Shown: positions 33,666 through 42,428 of the stretch, piece after piece
Position numbering within the stretch: position 1 is the stretch's first letter
Layout: the number at the start of each line of letters is the position of its first letter
Assembly: GCF_002210425.1 (NCBI RefSeq)
Contig: NZ_MWQK01000001.1
Coordinates: forward strand, 124,001 to 188,000
Source of the DNA: Fibrobacter sp. UWB2
GTDB lineage: Bacteria > Fibrobacterota > Fibrobacteria > Fibrobacterales > Fibrobacteraceae
Length of the DNA stretch: 64,000 bases
Direction of reading: 5' to 3'
Position numbers and translations under genes: made by a program
Notes under the pieces: model-generated
Database searches by the model: none
Told to the model about the DNA's origin: nothing
Seen by the model: the letters and a program-made list of their open reading frames with translations, nothing else

Positions 33666-34011
33666 CTGTAGAAGGTTGCTGAATCGGGAGACCAAGCTTG
33701 GTCCTTGCTTCGAAGATTTCCTTGCGGAGCTTGTGGTTGTCTTCGTTAGCGGCGACTGCTTCGTCCTGAGTCTTCTTCAGAGTCTTTTCGTTGATGACTT
33801 CCTTGGGCGGTTCCTTCTTTGCAGGAGCAGCCGGCTTAGCGGCTTCGGCCTGGTTTTCGCTGTAACCCGTGTAAGAAGAGGATTCAGAAGTGGATTCGTT
33901 GCTTCCGGTGTAGCTAGCATCGCTGCTGCCAGAGTTAGAAGAACCTGCGCAAGCTGTGAAAAGTGCTACAGAAACAGAGGCGAGAACTAATTTCCATTTT
34001 TTAAGAGACAT
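33655..34011 (-). CDS. small lipoprotein with helical C-terminus
   Basis: 118 residues; GGAG is 7 nt before the ATG. The signal ends in the lipobox FTAC (Cys about 21). A Gly/Ser/Tyr linker with repeated SYTG motifs and an Ala/Pro/Lys stretch follow, then an alpha-helical segment (about 70-105, with KTQDEAVAANEDNHKLRKEI) that may form a coiled coil. No family recognised; it recalls short envelope-tethering lipoproteins. It overlaps the phoH start. Confidence 0.65.
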   Translation of the reverse strand: MSLKKWKLVLASVSVALFTACAGSSNSGSSDASYTGSNESTSESSSYTGYSENQAEAAKPAAPAKKEPPKEVINEKTLKKTQDEAVAANEDNHKLRKEIFEARTKLGLPIQQPSTDEE

Positions 34012-34093
34012 TATTAAGCTCCATTCTAGTCTTTGATGGCTAAAATATATATAGTTGTGGCAGAAAAAATGTTAAAAAAGGTAAAAATTGACT

Positions 34094-35470
34094 ATGCAAG
34101 CACGTAAAAATGACGTTCAAGCCTATTCTCAGGTCTTTTTATCGTCCAAAAATTACGATTCCAAGAAAATTTATGCGAAAAGACGCTTGTCCTTGATGAA
34201 AAAGTTGGACTCTTTTGGCGTTTTTGCCGGGATGCCCATTGAACCGGGGGGCGAGGAAGCCTTTGTTCAAACTTGGACGCGCTTTGTGCAGGACCCGGCG
34301 TTTCTGTATTTGACGGGCGTGAACCAGGCGGGTTGCTATCTGGTGCTGGACCCGCGTGCTATGCGTTCGACGCTCTTTGTGCCGCGCAAGGACCCGTTCA
34401 AGGAATTCTGGAACGGCAAGCGCCTTGGCTTTGTGGATGGCGAAAACGTTGTTGCATGTTTGACGGGCGTCGAGGAAGTTCGACCGATTGATGATCTTTG
34501 GGATTTTGTCGAGTCGCTTGCGAAGAAATATACGAACGGCAAGAATGCGGTGGACCACGCTTATGCTTTCTATTACGAGAAGTTCAAGGGCGACCACAAC
34601 GAAAAGCTCAAGAACGATTTGAAGAAGGTGCTCCGCCCCTATAAGTTGAGCGTCAAGAGCTGTGCCGACAAACACTTTGAAGACCGCCTGGTGCTGGAAC
34701 CGGAGCGCATTGATGATGCCCGCGTGGCGCAAAAGATTACGGATGAGGCTTTCCGTGCGCTTTTGCCCGAGATGAAGAACATGAAGACCGAGCGCGATGT
34801 GGCGCTGTTCCTCAATTACGAAATGCAGCGCCGTGGCGATGGCGACCTTGCGTTCCCGACGATTATTGCGGGCGGCAAGAACGCTTGCTGTCTGCATTAC
34901 GTGAAGAACGACGAGCAATTGCGCGATGGCGAACTTGTGCTCTTTGACTTTGGTGTGCGGTTCGGGACGCTCCATAGCGATATCTCGCGCACCATCCCTG
35001 TAAATGGCAGGTTTGACCCGCTTCAAAAAATGTTGTACGAAATCGTGCTCGAGTCTGCGAAGGTGTACCAGCGCGTGGTGCGTCCGGGTGTTGCTCTCAA
35101 GGAAATCGGCATGATTTGCTGGGAGTTCATCATGATGGAACTCGACCGCCGCCTTGTAAAGGGGGCGAAGGGGAGTTTCAAGCTCCTGTACGACAAGAGG
35201 CCGCATGGGGTGAGCCACTTTATCGGGGAACATATCCACGAAGGCGACCCGGGTTCCCGTTCTTTGGATGTGGTGTTGAAACCGGGAATGCTCATCTCTT
35301 GCGAGCCGGGGTTGTATGGCGATTTTACGGCGACAATTGATGGCAAGCGCTACCGCGAAAGTATCGGCATCCGCATCGAAGATGATTTAATTATTACAAA
35401 AAGCGGTTTTGAAAATATTTCGGAGCATATTCCGCGCACAGTAGGGGAGATTGAGGCGCTCATGAAGTGA
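34094..35470 (+). CDS. Xaa-Pro aminopeptidase (aminopeptidase P, M24B)
   Basis: About 458 residues. The N-terminal aminopeptidase-P domain (about 20-170) is followed by a pita-bread M24 domain (about 190-450). The five metal ligands are present: D in VLFDFG and D in SDISR, H in GVSHFIGEHIHE, E in CEPGLY and E in IGIRIEDD. It removes N-terminal residues before proline. AAGG lies 12 nt before this ATG but only 6 nt before an in-frame TTG at 34088, so the true start may be that TTG. The gene is divergent from the lipoprotein-phoH-pgpH unit. Confidence 0.9.
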   Translation: MQARKNDVQAYSQVFLSSKNYDSKKIYAKRRLSLMKKLDSFGVFAGMPIEPGGEEAFVQTWTRFVQDPAFLYLTGVNQAGCYLVLDPRAMRSTLFVPRKDPFKEFWNGKRLGFVDGENVVACLTGVEEVRPIDDLWDFVESLAKKYTNGKNAVDHAYAFYYEKFKGDHNEKLKNDLKKVLRPYKLSVKSCADKHFEDRLVLEPERIDDARVAQKITDEAFRALLPEMKNMKTERDVALFLNYEMQRRGDGDLAFPTIIAGGKNACCLHYVKNDEQLRDGELVLFDFGVRFGTLHSDISRTIPVNGRFDPLQKMLYEIVLESAKVYQRVVRPGVALKEIGMICWEFIMMELDRRLVKGAKGSFKLLYDKRPHGVSHFIGEHIHEGDPGSRSLDVVLKPGMLISCEPGLYGDFTATIDGKRYRESIGIRIEDDLIITKSGFENISEHIPRTVGEIEALMK

Positions 35471-35476
35471 TTTTTC

Positions 35477-35484
35477 TATCTTTG
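35477..35484 (+). promoter_or_regulatory. TAnnTTTG promoter box of the MFS/acyltransferase gene
   Basis: TATCTTTG 36 nt before the ATG; AAAAGGG ribosome site between. Confidence 0.5.
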
Positions 35485-35520
35485 GACAAAAGGACATTTT
35501 GCAAAAAAAGGGTTTTGTAA

Positions 35521-38500
35521 ATGTGGAAAGTTAAAGGTTCTATAAGATTCTTCTTATCAATCCTTGCAACAGCTTTTGTTCAGGCGGGTGTGTTTATTTA
35601 CGCCCAAAAAATTCTGTCGGGATCGTTCTTTGCCAAAGACGGTATCATCTGGCAGAACTTCATGCTTCAAATCTTCTTCCTCGCGCCATACGTGTTGATG
35701 GTGTTCTTTGCGGGGTTCTTCACCAATAAGTTCTCGAAGAACAAGGTGATGGCTTGGTCGTCACTCATGATGACGCTATTTGTGATAGCGCAGTCGGTCT
35801 TGGTGACGGTCGATTACCCGCGAATCGCATTCTGGCTCTCGATAGGCCTGAGCTGCGGTTTTGCCATCCACAGTGCGGCAAAGTACGCCATTATCAAGGA
35901 AATGTTCGGCGTGCGCAATTTGAGCTACGCGAACGCTTTCCTCCAGATATTTAGTATTAGCGGTATTATCGCGGCATCCTGGCTTGCGATTGTCGGCGTG
36001 AACCTGATCAACCTCGATCAGCTCGTTTCTTACGAAGCCGTGCGTCGCATTACGGAAAAGTCCGTCGTGATTCCGTGGATTTTGACGGCAGTGAGCGTGC
36101 TCGGTACGGTTGCAAACTTCATGATTCCGCGTGTGAAGTTCGAAGACTTGAACGTGAGCATTGACAAGGTCAAGCGCCATTTGAGTCTCGGTTTCCGCGT
36201 GCCTACGCTCCGTGCGTCCATCATCGCCCTTTCGATGTTCTGGGCTTTGGCTCAGGTGTTCGTGTTGACTTACCAGGACGTGTCCGGTTCTTCGACCGTG
36301 AACATGATGCAGGACTATATGTCGTTTGCAATTGTGGGTCTCATGGTCGGAACGATTGTGGCTGCGCACTTCTCCAAGGACTTTATTGAATCTGGTTTTG
36401 TGCCGCTTGGCATGTTTGGTGCCTCGATCTGCATGTTCCTCGTGCCGTTTCTTGTACATCCGGTTGCACTTGTGCTTCTTTACTCCTTGACCGGTTTCTT
36501 TGGCGGTCTCATCTTGGTGCCGGTGAATGCGCTTTTGCAGTATAACACGCGTCCGAATAACTCCGGTTCCGTGATTGCTCTTGCGAACTTGATTCAGGCT
36601 GTGGTGCTTGTGGCGTTCCTATTTGTGTTCACGATGATGGTCCGCAACACCGATGTCCGTCCGCAGAACTACTTCATTGGCCTTGCCGTGATTTCTGTGG
36701 GTGTGTTCGTCTGGTCGATTTCCAACTTGCCGCAGGCAATGCTCCGTACGCTTTTACGTTTTGTGTTCAGCCGCTATAGAATCCGCGTGTTGAACGTTCA
36801 GAACATCCCGAACGAAGGCCCGATTCTCTTGGTCGGTAACCACCACAGCTTTATTGACTGGGCTATGGTGCAGATGGCATCTCCGCGTCCGCTTTGCATT
36901 GCAAGTAACAAGGACCATTTCGACAAGTGGTATTTGCGCGCTGTGCTCAAGCGCTTGGGCATGATCCGTATTGATAACCGCAATCCCAAGGTTGCGATGG
37001 ACAAGATTCATGCAGCCCTCCTCGCAGGTAAGGCTGTCGTGATTTTCCCGTCGGGCGAAGTTTCCAAGTCTCCGCACGTGGAACCGTTTACGATTGATTA
37101 TTCTTCTGCTGTCGATGGTACGAAGGCTCAGGTGATTCCGTTCTACATCCAGGGCTTGTGGGGCTCTAACTATAGCTATAGCTCTTCGAACATGTTCGGT
37201 GCTTCGGCTGAACGTTCTGTGACGGTCGCCTTTGGTGAAGCTCTCCCGGCGAACACGCCGCCTAACGAAATCCGTGCTGTTATCCGCCGTATTTCTATTG
37301 ACGCCTGGAACTATGCGGTTTCGTTTGTGCACCCGATTGCCGATAGCTGGATCCGCACTTACAAAAAGTATGTGAAGAACGGCCCTGCTATTTACAGCCC
37401 GGATGGCGCTCACTTCTCGGGTTACAAGCTGATGGGCGCTGTGATGGCGTTCCGTGGCTACCTCAAGAAGACGCTTGGCAAGAATGAACAGAACGTGGGC
37501 ATTATGCTCCCGCCGAGCCCTGCGGGCGTGATTGTGAACCTCGCTCTCTGGGTAATTGGCAAGACGAATGTGAACTTGAACTATACGTCTTCTGTTGATA
37601 ACGTGAAGTTCTGCTGCGATCGCGCTGAATGCTCAACCGTGATTACGAGCCGCCAGTTTGTGCAAAAGCTGAAAGGCCGTGGTAACGATTACTCGCAGAT
37701 TGCTTCGGACAAGGTGCGCTTGCTCTATGCCGAAGACATCATGAAGGAAATCCCGAAGGTTAAGATTGCTGCTTTCCTCGTGCTTTGCATGATTATGCCG
37801 AGCTGGCTGATTCGCTTTGTGTTTGTGAAGCGCCGTGCCATGGATGATAATGCTGTTATCGTGTTTAGCTCTGGTTCTGAAGGTACGCCGAAGGGTGTGG
37901 AACTTACGCAGCGCAACTTGATGGGTAACATCCAGCAGCTTGCCTGTATTTTGAACGTGAGCCGTGGTGACGTGATGCTCTCGGAACTCCCTCTGTTCCA
38001 TAGCTTTGGCCTTACGGTGACGACGCTTTTGAACCTTACGGAAGGCTGCCCGATTGTGGCAGTGGCTGACCCGACCGATGTGAAGACGATGTCTCGCGTT
38101 TGTGCGGAATTCCAGGTGACGTTCCTTGTGGCAACGCCGACGTTCCTCCGCGCCTTTACGGTGAGCCGCTATGTGCACCCGTTGATGTTTAAGTCTGTGC
38201 GTATCATTATCGCTGGTGCTGAAGCGCTCCGTCCGGAACTTGCAACGGCATTCCGCCTCAAGTTCGGTAAGGAAATTTACGAAGGTTACGGCTGTACCGA
38301 AACGGCTCCGGTGGCCTCGGTCAATACCGAAAATACGTTGTTTGATGACTATACCACGTTGCAGGTGAACAACAAGCCGGGGACGGTGGGTCCTGCGCTC
38401 CCGGGTACGCAGTTCTTGATTGTCGATCCTGAAACAAACGAAGAACTCCCGACTGGTGAAGCGGGCATGATTCTCATTGGCGGTTGCCAGGTGATGAAGG

Positions 38501-38946
38501 GTTACCTCAAGGATGAAGACCGCACGAAGAGTGTGATTGTCCAGAAGGATGGCATACGCTATTACCGCACGGGTGACAAGGGCTATCTCGATGAAGACGG
38601 CTTCCTTACGATTGTGGACCGCTATAGCCGCTTTGCAAAGCTCGGCGGTGAAATGATTAGCCTTGGTGCAGTCGAAAAGAAGATTCAGGATACGCCTGTT
38701 TTGCAGGGTTGCGATTACGTTGTTACGGCAATCCCGGATGCCACCAAGGGTGAAAAGATTGTTCTTTTGTACCAGGGCGAAAAGGATCCGAAGGATGTGC
38801 TCTCGGAATTGCGTGCAAGCGGCATGCCGCCTCTCATGCTCCCGTCCGCTGCGTTTAACGTAGATGTGATGCCGAAGCTTGGTTCTGGCAAGGCTGACTT
38901 TGTGGCCGCAAAGAAGATGGCGAAGGAACTGGTGGAGAAGAAGTAA
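35521..38946 (+). CDS. lysophospholipid transporter / acyltransferase / acyl-ACP ligase fusion (LplT-Aas)
   Basis: 1141 residues in three modules. Residues about 1-410 form an MFS transporter of LplT type (11-12 helices). Residues about 425-620 are a PlsC acyltransferase, with HHSFID (HX4D) at 441-446 and the FPSGEVSKS motif near 515. Residues about 640-1135 are an AMP-binding acyl-acyl-carrier-protein ligase with the P-loop VFSSGSEGTPKG at 781-792, EGYGCTETAPV and YYRTGDKGYLDEDGF. Together they import a lysophospholipid, activate a fatty acid and re-acylate it. E. coli uses two separate genes. AAAAGGG precedes the ATG. Confidence 0.92.
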   Translation: MWKVKGSIRFFLSILATAFVQAGVFIYAQKILSGSFFAKDGIIWQNFMLQIFFLAPYVLMVFFAGFFTNKFSKNKVMAWSSLMMTLFVIAQSVLVTVDYPRIAFWLSIGLSCGFAIHSAAKYAIIKEMFGVRNLSYANAFLQIFSISGIIAASWLAIVGVNLINLDQLVSYEAVRRITEKSVVIPWILTAVSVLGTVANFMIPRVKFEDLNVSIDKVKRHLSLGFRVPTLRASIIALSMFWALAQVFVLTYQDVSGSSTVNMMQDYMSFAIVGLMVGTIVAAHFSKDFIESGFVPLGMFGASICMFLVPFLVHPVALVLLYSLTGFFGGLILVPVNALLQYNTRPNNSGSVIALANLIQAVVLVAFLFVFTMMVRNTDVRPQNYFIGLAVISVGVFVWSISNLPQAMLRTLLRFVFSRYRIRVLNVQNIPNEGPILLVGNHHSFIDWAMVQMASPRPLCIASNKDHFDKWYLRAVLKRLGMIRIDNRNPKVAMDKIHAALLAGKAVVIFPSGEVSKSPHVEPFTIDYSSAVDGTKAQVIPFYIQGLWGSNYSYSSSNMFGASAERSVTVAFGEALPANTPPNEIRAVIRRISIDAWNYAVSFVHPIADSWIRTYKKYVKNGPAIYSPDGAHFSGYKLMGAVMAFRGYLKKTLGKNEQNVGIMLPPSPAGVIVNLALWVIGKTNVNLNYTSSVDNVKFCCDRAECSTVITSRQFVQKLKGRGNDYSQIASDKVRLLYAEDIMKEIPKVKIAAFLVLCMIMPSWLIRFVFVKRRAMDDNAVIVFSSGSEGTPKGVELTQRNLMGNIQQLACILNVSRGDVMLSELPLFHSFGLTVTTLLNLTEGCPIVAVADPTDVKTMSRVCAEFQVTFLVATPTFLRAFTVSRYVHPLMFKSVRIIIAGAEALRPELATAFRLKFGKEIYEGYGCTETAPVASVNTENTLFDDYTTLQVNNKPGTVGPALPGTQFLIVDPETNEELPTGEAGMILIGGCQVMKGYLKDEDRTKSVIVQKDGIRYYRTGDKGYLDEDGFLTIVDRYSRFAKLGGEMISLGAVEKKIQDTPVLQGCDYVVTAIPDATKGEKIVLLYQGEKDPKDVLSELRASGMPPLMLPSAAFNVDVMPKLGSGKADFVAAKKMAKELVEKK

Positions 38947-38975
38947 GCGGCGGAGCCGCAACATGGAGTAAATAG

Positions 38976-39893
38976 ATGAATGCTCTGACATCTGTACGTA
39001 CTGCGCGTTTGGTTGCATCGCTGATTGCAATCCTTGGAATGTTCTTCTTTGCTGCCGAACGTGTGCTTGCGAAAGTTTGCGTTATGGCAAAAGACGGCGT
39101 GCAGATGGGGCTCAACCGTTATTCCAATTCGTTCACGGGGCGCTTTGCTGCCGAGAATTTCTCGGATGACAAAAAGCTTTTGGATGTTCTCCGTCAGGCA
39201 AATGAGCTTTTCCCGATTGCAGAGAAAGTCTCGCTTGCCTTGTTCATTATTTGCTTGATTCTCTTTATCGTGGCTGCTTTTGGAATAGCGTTCCCGAAGC
39301 AGTTTTGCCATGTGCTTGTGGCGATGAAGCTCCTCAAGTGGCAAGACGGGATTGTTTTGCAGGATATGAAACTCTCGGGAACTCCGTCAGAGGGACCTCG
39401 CGTTTCTGATAAACTTAAGGTACTTTGCGGAAAAATTGCCGCTGCTGCGAAAAAAGTTCAGCCGAAGTACTGGATTTTTATCGGTTGCTCGCTTGTGTTT
39501 GTGCTTGTGCTCGTCTTTGGCGTGCGCGGTTGTTCGGCTCCGAGCGTTTTCGGCGGCTCGCAGGCTGTGACCGATGACTTGAACGGACAGACTTTGTACT
39601 ATATCCAGGCGCAAAAGTCGTTCTTTGCAAAGACGAATAAGGTGGGCGGGCCGAAATCCCTCCAGATGCCGGATTCTTTAGTGTCTGACTACTTTACGTA
39701 TCGCATTACGGGCGGTAAGTTTACGGCGACTTTGAACAAGAATGTCAAGGATTGCCCTGCCGGTACCCGCTGGTCGGTGAGTGCGGCCACCAAGGGAATT
39801 TTCACCTTGGATCTAGTGCTTTATCGCTCTGCTCCCAAAGACTCCAATTGCGTGTTCATTTCGCCTAATTTCAAAAATCTCGGAAGAAAGTAA
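38976..39893 (+). CDS. membrane protein, unknown function
   Basis: 305 residues with a GGAG site 7 nt before the ATG and a 30-nt gap from the acyl-ACP ligase, so probably co-transcribed. Three hydrophobic helices are visible (about 11-30, 85-110 and 160-180, with the last reading FIGCSLVFVLVLVFGVRGC). A soluble C-terminal beta domain (about 185-305) follows. No family recognised. The context suggests an envelope or lipid role, but this is only inference. Confidence 0.6.
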   Translation: MNALTSVRTARLVASLIAILGMFFFAAERVLAKVCVMAKDGVQMGLNRYSNSFTGRFAAENFSDDKKLLDVLRQANELFPIAEKVSLALFIICLILFIVAAFGIAFPKQFCHVLVAMKLLKWQDGIVLQDMKLSGTPSEGPRVSDKLKVLCGKIAAAAKKVQPKYWIFIGCSLVFVLVLVFGVRGCSAPSVFGGSQAVTDDLNGQTLYYIQAQKSFFAKTNKVGGPKSLQMPDSLVSDYFTYRITGGKFTATLNKNVKDCPAGTRWSVSAATKGIFTLDLVLYRSAPKDSNCVFISPNFKNLGRK

Positions 39894-39903
39894 ACTCAAA
39901 CGA

Positions 39904-39919
39904 GTTGTCTAGAGACAAC
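39904..39919. repeat. small hairpin GTTGTC-TAGA-GACAAC
   Basis: Six-base arms around TAGA after the membrane protein gene. No T-tract follows, so it may be a weak terminator or a binding site. Confidence 0.5.
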
Positions 39920-39971
39920 AATTTGCTAGTTGGTTCTTGCGCTTGAGGGGGCGAGAATATATATTAGTAAT

Positions 39972-39992
39972 ACCTAGAATGTTCTAGGTTTG
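39972..39992 (+). promoter_or_regulatory. palindromic operator overlapping a TAnnTTTG box
   Basis: ACCTAGAATGTTCTAGGT (39972-39989) is a perfect palindrome with 8-bp arms and 2-bp spacer. Its right arm shares bases with TAGGTTTG (39985-39992), 14 nt before the start at 40007. A repressor bound here would block the promoter. Confidence 0.6.
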
Positions 39993-40006
39993 TGATGGGT
40001 GGTGGT

Positions 40007-42331
40007 ATGAAATTTACGCAGATAGTCTGTGCTATGGTCGTTGCGTCGTTTGCCGACGTGACTTGGGTCCCGCAGTGTGAAGATAATGGCTTTACGCTGA
40101 TTCGTTCTTCAGAACATTTTGAAGTTTGTAAAAAGCCAAAGACCGACGATGGTGCGGCGAATAATGTTTCAATCTCGACTTCTGATGCCGAGGGTGTGCT
40201 CCAGTCGCTAGAAAAGGTGTATTCGTTCTACATCGATTCGCTCGGCTGGATGTTGCCGTTCCCGAAAAGTTCGGATAAAAAGCTCAAGAGCAACATTTAC
40301 GTGTTCGACAACTCTGTGATGGCGGCACTTTACGGCGGCCAGGATTACGTGAAGGGACTGAATAACGAATTTGGCCCCGGCATGTGGATTGGCGTTGGTT
40401 CCCTCAAGGATTATTGGGGGACATCGCACGAGTTTGCGCATGGTTTGCAGGGCGTTGCCGGCTGGATGGGCAACAACAGCCATTCGGGATGGTTCGCCGA
40501 GAGCCACGCGAATTGGATGGCGCACCAGTACAATCCAAATGACGCTCATTGCTCGGAATATCTGATAAATTATCCGTATTTGTATTACGGTTCCACGCGC
40601 GACCGTTATTGCAACTGGCAATTCTTGGAACACCTCAAAGAAGAGTTTGGCGGTGGCTACAAGGGAGCACACGAAGTCAACCGCATTTGGATGGAATCAA
40701 TTCGCGATGGGGAAGATGGCCGCATGGAGCAGACTCCGTTTAGCGCGATGATGATGGTCTATGGCTGGTCGCTGGAACAGTTGAATGAACAGTTCGGAAA
40801 GTTCGCCATGAAAAACGCGACGCTTGAATACGCTCCGGCAAAAAAGAGTTTGTACAAAAAATCCTATGGCGATTATGAATTTAAGACGCGTCGTGACGCA
40901 AGCTGGGGCGACAATTACCGTAGGCATACGCGTGTGACCATGCTGAACAAGATGGAGTGTGATGGTTCTGGTAATTCGGATGGGAACGCCGCGGTCGAGG
41001 ATTGCGCAAACCGCTATATTTCGCCGAGCTACTGGGCTCCGCAGCGTTGGGGCTACAACCTTGTACGCATTTATCCGGATTCGGCAGGGAAGGTGACGGT
41101 CAAGTTCCGTGGAATTGTGCAGGAAAAGCCGACGGTTAATGGTTACACTTGCTTTGGCGATAACACAGACTATTACAAAGGTAAAACTTATAAATGGTGC
41201 AATTATGCTCCGGACAAATTGCCGGATCCTGCATCGGGTTGGACGGTTGGCTTGGTCGCGGAAGGTGCTGATGGCACGCCGCGATACAGCGAAATGAAAC
41301 ATGGTACAGGTTTTAATCTTGAAATCGAAACGAAGGCGAATGACAAGGCTTTGTGGCTTGCGGTGACGGCGACTCCGACCGAAATGCAGACGATTTTGTG
41401 GGACCAGTTCTATTACAGCATTTATCGCTATCCGTACATGATTGAAGTTGTGAACGGCGCGCCTGAAGGTTATACGAAAGATTTCTGGAAGCCTGCTGGA
41501 TTTAATGGAACGACTGCTTCGGGATATACGCAACATAGCAATGGCGGTGGCTGGGTCAGTAACAAGGCGAAAGTGGCGGCTACCGCTTATGTGGGGCCCG
41601 ATGCTGTCGTGAACGGCGGTACGATTTCTGGGAATGCCCGCATTGAAGATTTTGCGGTCGTGAATGGCGGAACGATTAGCGGTAACGCCGTGGTGCGCGG
41701 GCGCGCTCTTGTGACAGCAGGCACGATTAGCGATGATGCTGTGCTTGAAGACGATGCCTGGCTTGTAAGCGGAACGATTAGTGGCAAGGCTAAAGTCGGT
41801 GCGCTTTCGCTGATTGTGAATTCTACCGTGACCGACAACGCACAGGTCTATGGCGTGATGTGGGCGGTAAATGGCAAGAAACTTTCCGGCACGGCTCAGC
41901 TTCGCGGCGACCTCGAAAACAACTTCGATAAGGAAATCTCAAAGGGAATTTTCTACGGCATGGTCGATAATGGAATGCTTGGCAATGCAAATTACGGTGC
42001 AAACCTCACGACGCCCCCGACCGATGCGACCGCAAGCATAGAAAATGCCAAGTGGTACGCCGTTGCGGATGATTCCACGCAGACTGATCCGGGGCCAACA
42101 GGAATTGTTTCTAGGGTGGCTTCGCTCCAGTTGAGTGACGTGAATGAAACATATGATGTGTTCGATTTGAATGGAAAACATCTTGGTTTTGCGAAAGTAA
42201 CGCCCTCTGAATGGAATGCGCTTGGCAACAAATCTTTACAAAAAACGCTTCGTGCATCAGGATTCAACGCTGGAATGTATATTGTTCGTGCAAAACGTTC
42301 GCACCGCCTGGTTCGTGTAAATGTGCGTTAA
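40007..42331 (+). CDS. secreted HEXXH protein with beta-helix and sorting-domain-like tail
   Basis: 774 residues from the ATG preceded by GGTGGT; GTG at 39992 and ATG at 39995 are alternatives. A signal peptide (FTQIVCAMVVASFA) is followed by a region with HEFAH at 141-145 (TSHEFAHGLQGVAGWMG), a zinc-metallopeptidase-like motif. The domain resembles DUF6055, seen in Fibrobacter proteins. A middle beta domain is followed by a left-handed helix of about ten imperfect repeats such as VVNGGTISGNA (about 520-640). The last ~85 residues, including FNAGMYIVRAKRS, look like a T9SS-type sorting domain. The metal site has no confirmed third ligand. Confidence 0.65.
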   Translation: MKFTQIVCAMVVASFADVTWVPQCEDNGFTLIRSSEHFEVCKKPKTDDGAANNVSISTSDAEGVLQSLEKVYSFYIDSLGWMLPFPKSSDKKLKSNIYVFDNSVMAALYGGQDYVKGLNNEFGPGMWIGVGSLKDYWGTSHEFAHGLQGVAGWMGNNSHSGWFAESHANWMAHQYNPNDAHCSEYLINYPYLYYGSTRDRYCNWQFLEHLKEEFGGGYKGAHEVNRIWMESIRDGEDGRMEQTPFSAMMMVYGWSLEQLNEQFGKFAMKNATLEYAPAKKSLYKKSYGDYEFKTRRDASWGDNYRRHTRVTMLNKMECDGSGNSDGNAAVEDCANRYISPSYWAPQRWGYNLVRIYPDSAGKVTVKFRGIVQEKPTVNGYTCFGDNTDYYKGKTYKWCNYAPDKLPDPASGWTVGLVAEGADGTPRYSEMKHGTGFNLEIETKANDKALWLAVTATPTEMQTILWDQFYYSIYRYPYMIEVVNGAPEGYTKDFWKPAGFNGTTASGYTQHSNGGGWVSNKAKVAATAYVGPDAVVNGGTISGNARIEDFAVVNGGTISGNAVVRGRALVTAGTISDDAVLEDDAWLVSGTISGKAKVGALSLIVNSTVTDNAQVYGVMWAVNGKKLSGTAQLRGDLENNFDKEISKGIFYGMVDNGMLGNANYGANLTTPPTDATASIENAKWYAVADDSTQTDPGPTGIVSRVASLQLSDVNETYDVFDLNGKHLGFAKVTPSEWNALGNKSLQKTLRASGFNAGMYIVRAKRSHRLVRVNVR

Positions 42332-42361
42332 CGTCTTGTCGATTTGGCAATAAAATAAATT

Positions 42362-42390
42362 TGAGAAACCTCGAAATGGGGTTTCTTTTT
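42362..42390 (+). terminator. terminator after HEXXH protein gene
   Basis: AGAAACC and GGTTTCT around TCGAAATGG, followed by a T-run. Confidence 0.75.
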
Positions 42391-42428
42391 GGTTATAATA
42401 ATATTGGTGGGATATTTATGGAGTAAAA

